Source of the DNA: Panulirus ornatus
Lineage: Eukaryota; Arthropoda; Malacostraca; Decapoda; Palinuridae
Reading direction: 5' to 3'
Assembly (NCBI RefSeq): GCF_036320965.1
Contig: NC_092276.1
Location: 4,244,282-4,308,281 of the forward strand
DNA length: 64,000 nt
Shown: one piece after another, positions 62,946-64,000 of the stretch
Numbering within the stretch: position 1 is the stretch's first letter
How the letters are laid out: the number at the start of each line of letters is the position of its first letter
The notes under the pieces: model-generated
Seen by the model: only the letters and a program-made list of their open reading frames with translations
What the model was told of the DNA's origin: nothing
Database searches by the model: none
Translations under genes and position numbers: made by a program

Positions 62946-64000
62946 CCTTTTTCCAAAAGATGCTTGTGGCATGAGAAGCATGGGAGGTGGGTTGATTAGA
63001 AAAGGTAGTGAGTGGTGGGATGAAGAAGTAAGATTATTAGTGAAAGAGAAGAGAGAGGCATTTGGACGATTTTTGCAGGGAAAAAATGCAAATGAGTGGG
63101 AGAGGTATAAAAGAAAGAGGCAGGAGGTCAAGTAAAAGGTGCAAGAGTTGAAAAAGAGGGCAAATGAGAGTTGGGGTGATAGAGTATCATTAAATTTCAG
63201 GGAGAATAAAAAGATGTTTTGGAAGGAGGTAAATAAAGTGTGTAAGACAAGGGAGCAAATGGGAACTTCAGTGAAGGGGGCTAATGGGGAGGTGATAACA
63301 AGTAGTGGTGATGTGACAAGGAGATGGAGTGAGTATTTTGAAGGTTTGATGATAGAGTGGCAGATATAGGGTGTTTTGGTCGAGGTGGTGTGCAAAGTTA
63401 GAGGGTTAGGGAAAATCATTTGGTAAATAGAGAAGAGGTAGTAAAAGCTTTACGGAAGATGAAAGCCGGCAAGGCAGCAGGTTTGGATGGTATTGCAGTG
63501 GAATTTATTTAAAAAGGGGGTGACTGTATTGTTGACTGGTTGGTAAGGTTATTTAATGTATGTATGATTCATGGTGAGGTGCCTGAGGATTGGCGGAATG
63601 CGTGCATAGTGCCATTGTACAAAGGCAAAGGGGATAAGAGTGAGTGCTCAAATCACAGAGGTATAAGTTTGTTGAGTATTCCTGGTAAATAATATGGGAG
63701 GGTATTGATTGAGAGGGTGAAGGCATGTACAGAGCATCAGATTGGGGAAGAGCAGTGTGGTTTCAGAAGTGGTAGAGGATGTGTGGATCAGGTGTTTGCT
63801 TTGAAGAATGTATGTGAGAAATACTTAGAAAAACAAATGGATTTGTATGTAGCATTTATGGATCTGGAGAACGCATATGATGGAGTTGATAGAGATGCTC
63901 TGTAGAAGGTATTAAGAATATATGGTGTGGGAGGCAAGTTGTAAGGCATGTGTACGTGTAGGAAGAGAGGAAAGTGATTGGTTCTCAGTGAATGTAGGTT
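62946..64000 (+). pseudogene. LINE copy F: ORF2 linker and reverse transcriptase N-terminal half (runs off window)
   Basis: It encodes the linker before the RT (KGSEWWDEEVRLLVKEKREA, FWKEVNKVCKTREQ, RWSEYFEGLM) and then RT blocks: KALRKMKAGKAAGLDGIAVE, WRNACIVPLYKGKGDKSECS, NHRGISLLSIPGK, QCGFRSGRGCVDQVFALKNV and LYVAFMDLENAYDGVDRDAL. Several in-frame stops and shifts (for example 63133 and 63367, and TAG at 63903) make it dead. At 63940 it jumps to the segment GTAAGGCATGTGTACGTGTA shared with copies A and B, missing about 32 bases present in B. It supplies the part that A and B lack. Confidence 0.88.

Larger units (their letters stand above)
58696..64000. other. Mobile-element nest downstream of the last recognised PlexB exon
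   Basis: Up to about 59140 the sequence is unremarkable. From there to the end it is nearly all repeats: four ~240-bp repeat copies, LINE copies or fragments on both strands, (AT)n tracts and an assembly gap. If the last PlexB exon lies beyond the window, this is an intron. If I missed a terminal exon, it is 3' flank. Confidence 0.75.

Overview
The window looks like nuclear DNA of an arthropod, most likely a decapod crustacean. It has GT-AG introns, very large introns, very dense long dinucleotide microsatellites ((AT)n, (CA/GT)n, (CT)n), tRNA-derived SINEs and LINE fragments. The host group is inferred from the style of the repeats and from the arthropod-like plexin; no database comparison was made. 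There is one 100-base run of N (61401-61500), an assembly gap.

I can support one protein-coding gene: the 3' half of a plexin on the + strand, best read as Plexin-B. Ten exons join in a consistent phase (21067-21339, 21751-22954, 24430-24572, 41173-41306, 41893-42094, 42239-42385, 51140-51293, 52883-53050, 57729-58354, 58537-58695). Together they give 1070 codons without a stop. They encode the IPT/TIG repeats, a basic proprotein-convertase-like cluster, the transmembrane helix, the juxtamembrane coiled coil and the split cytoplasmic GAP domain with its inserted Rho-GTPase-binding domain. An eleventh in-frame 63-nt exon candidate (48871-48933) may be an alternative cassette. The sema/PSI exons upstream and the last short C-terminal exon downstream were not found and probably lie outside the window.

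Layout: 1-21066, no recognisable exon, many microsatellites and a 40-bp minisatellite; 21067-24572, IPT/TM/juxtamembrane exons; 24573-41172, a 16.6-kb intron with two tRNA-type SINEs, a minus-strand LINE scrap and a 28-bp minisatellite; 41173-42385, three GAP exons; 42386-51139, an intron with a 38-bp tandem array, several (AT)n tracts and the cassette candidate; 51140-53050, two RBD exons separated by an intron largely filled by a LINE; 53051-57728, an intron; 57729-58695, GAP C2 exons; 58696-64000, a nest of LINE fragments and ~240-bp non-autonomous repeats.

The most interesting structure is that mobile-element nest. The LINE and the ~240-bp repeat end in a related 28-nt stem-loop followed by (AT)n, which suggests a LINE/SINE partnership based on a shared 3' tail. 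The ~240-bp repeats occur as head-to-head pairs around (AT)n, once empty and once with a LINE fragment between them. I found no bacterial-type system, CRISPR array, viral gene or operon.
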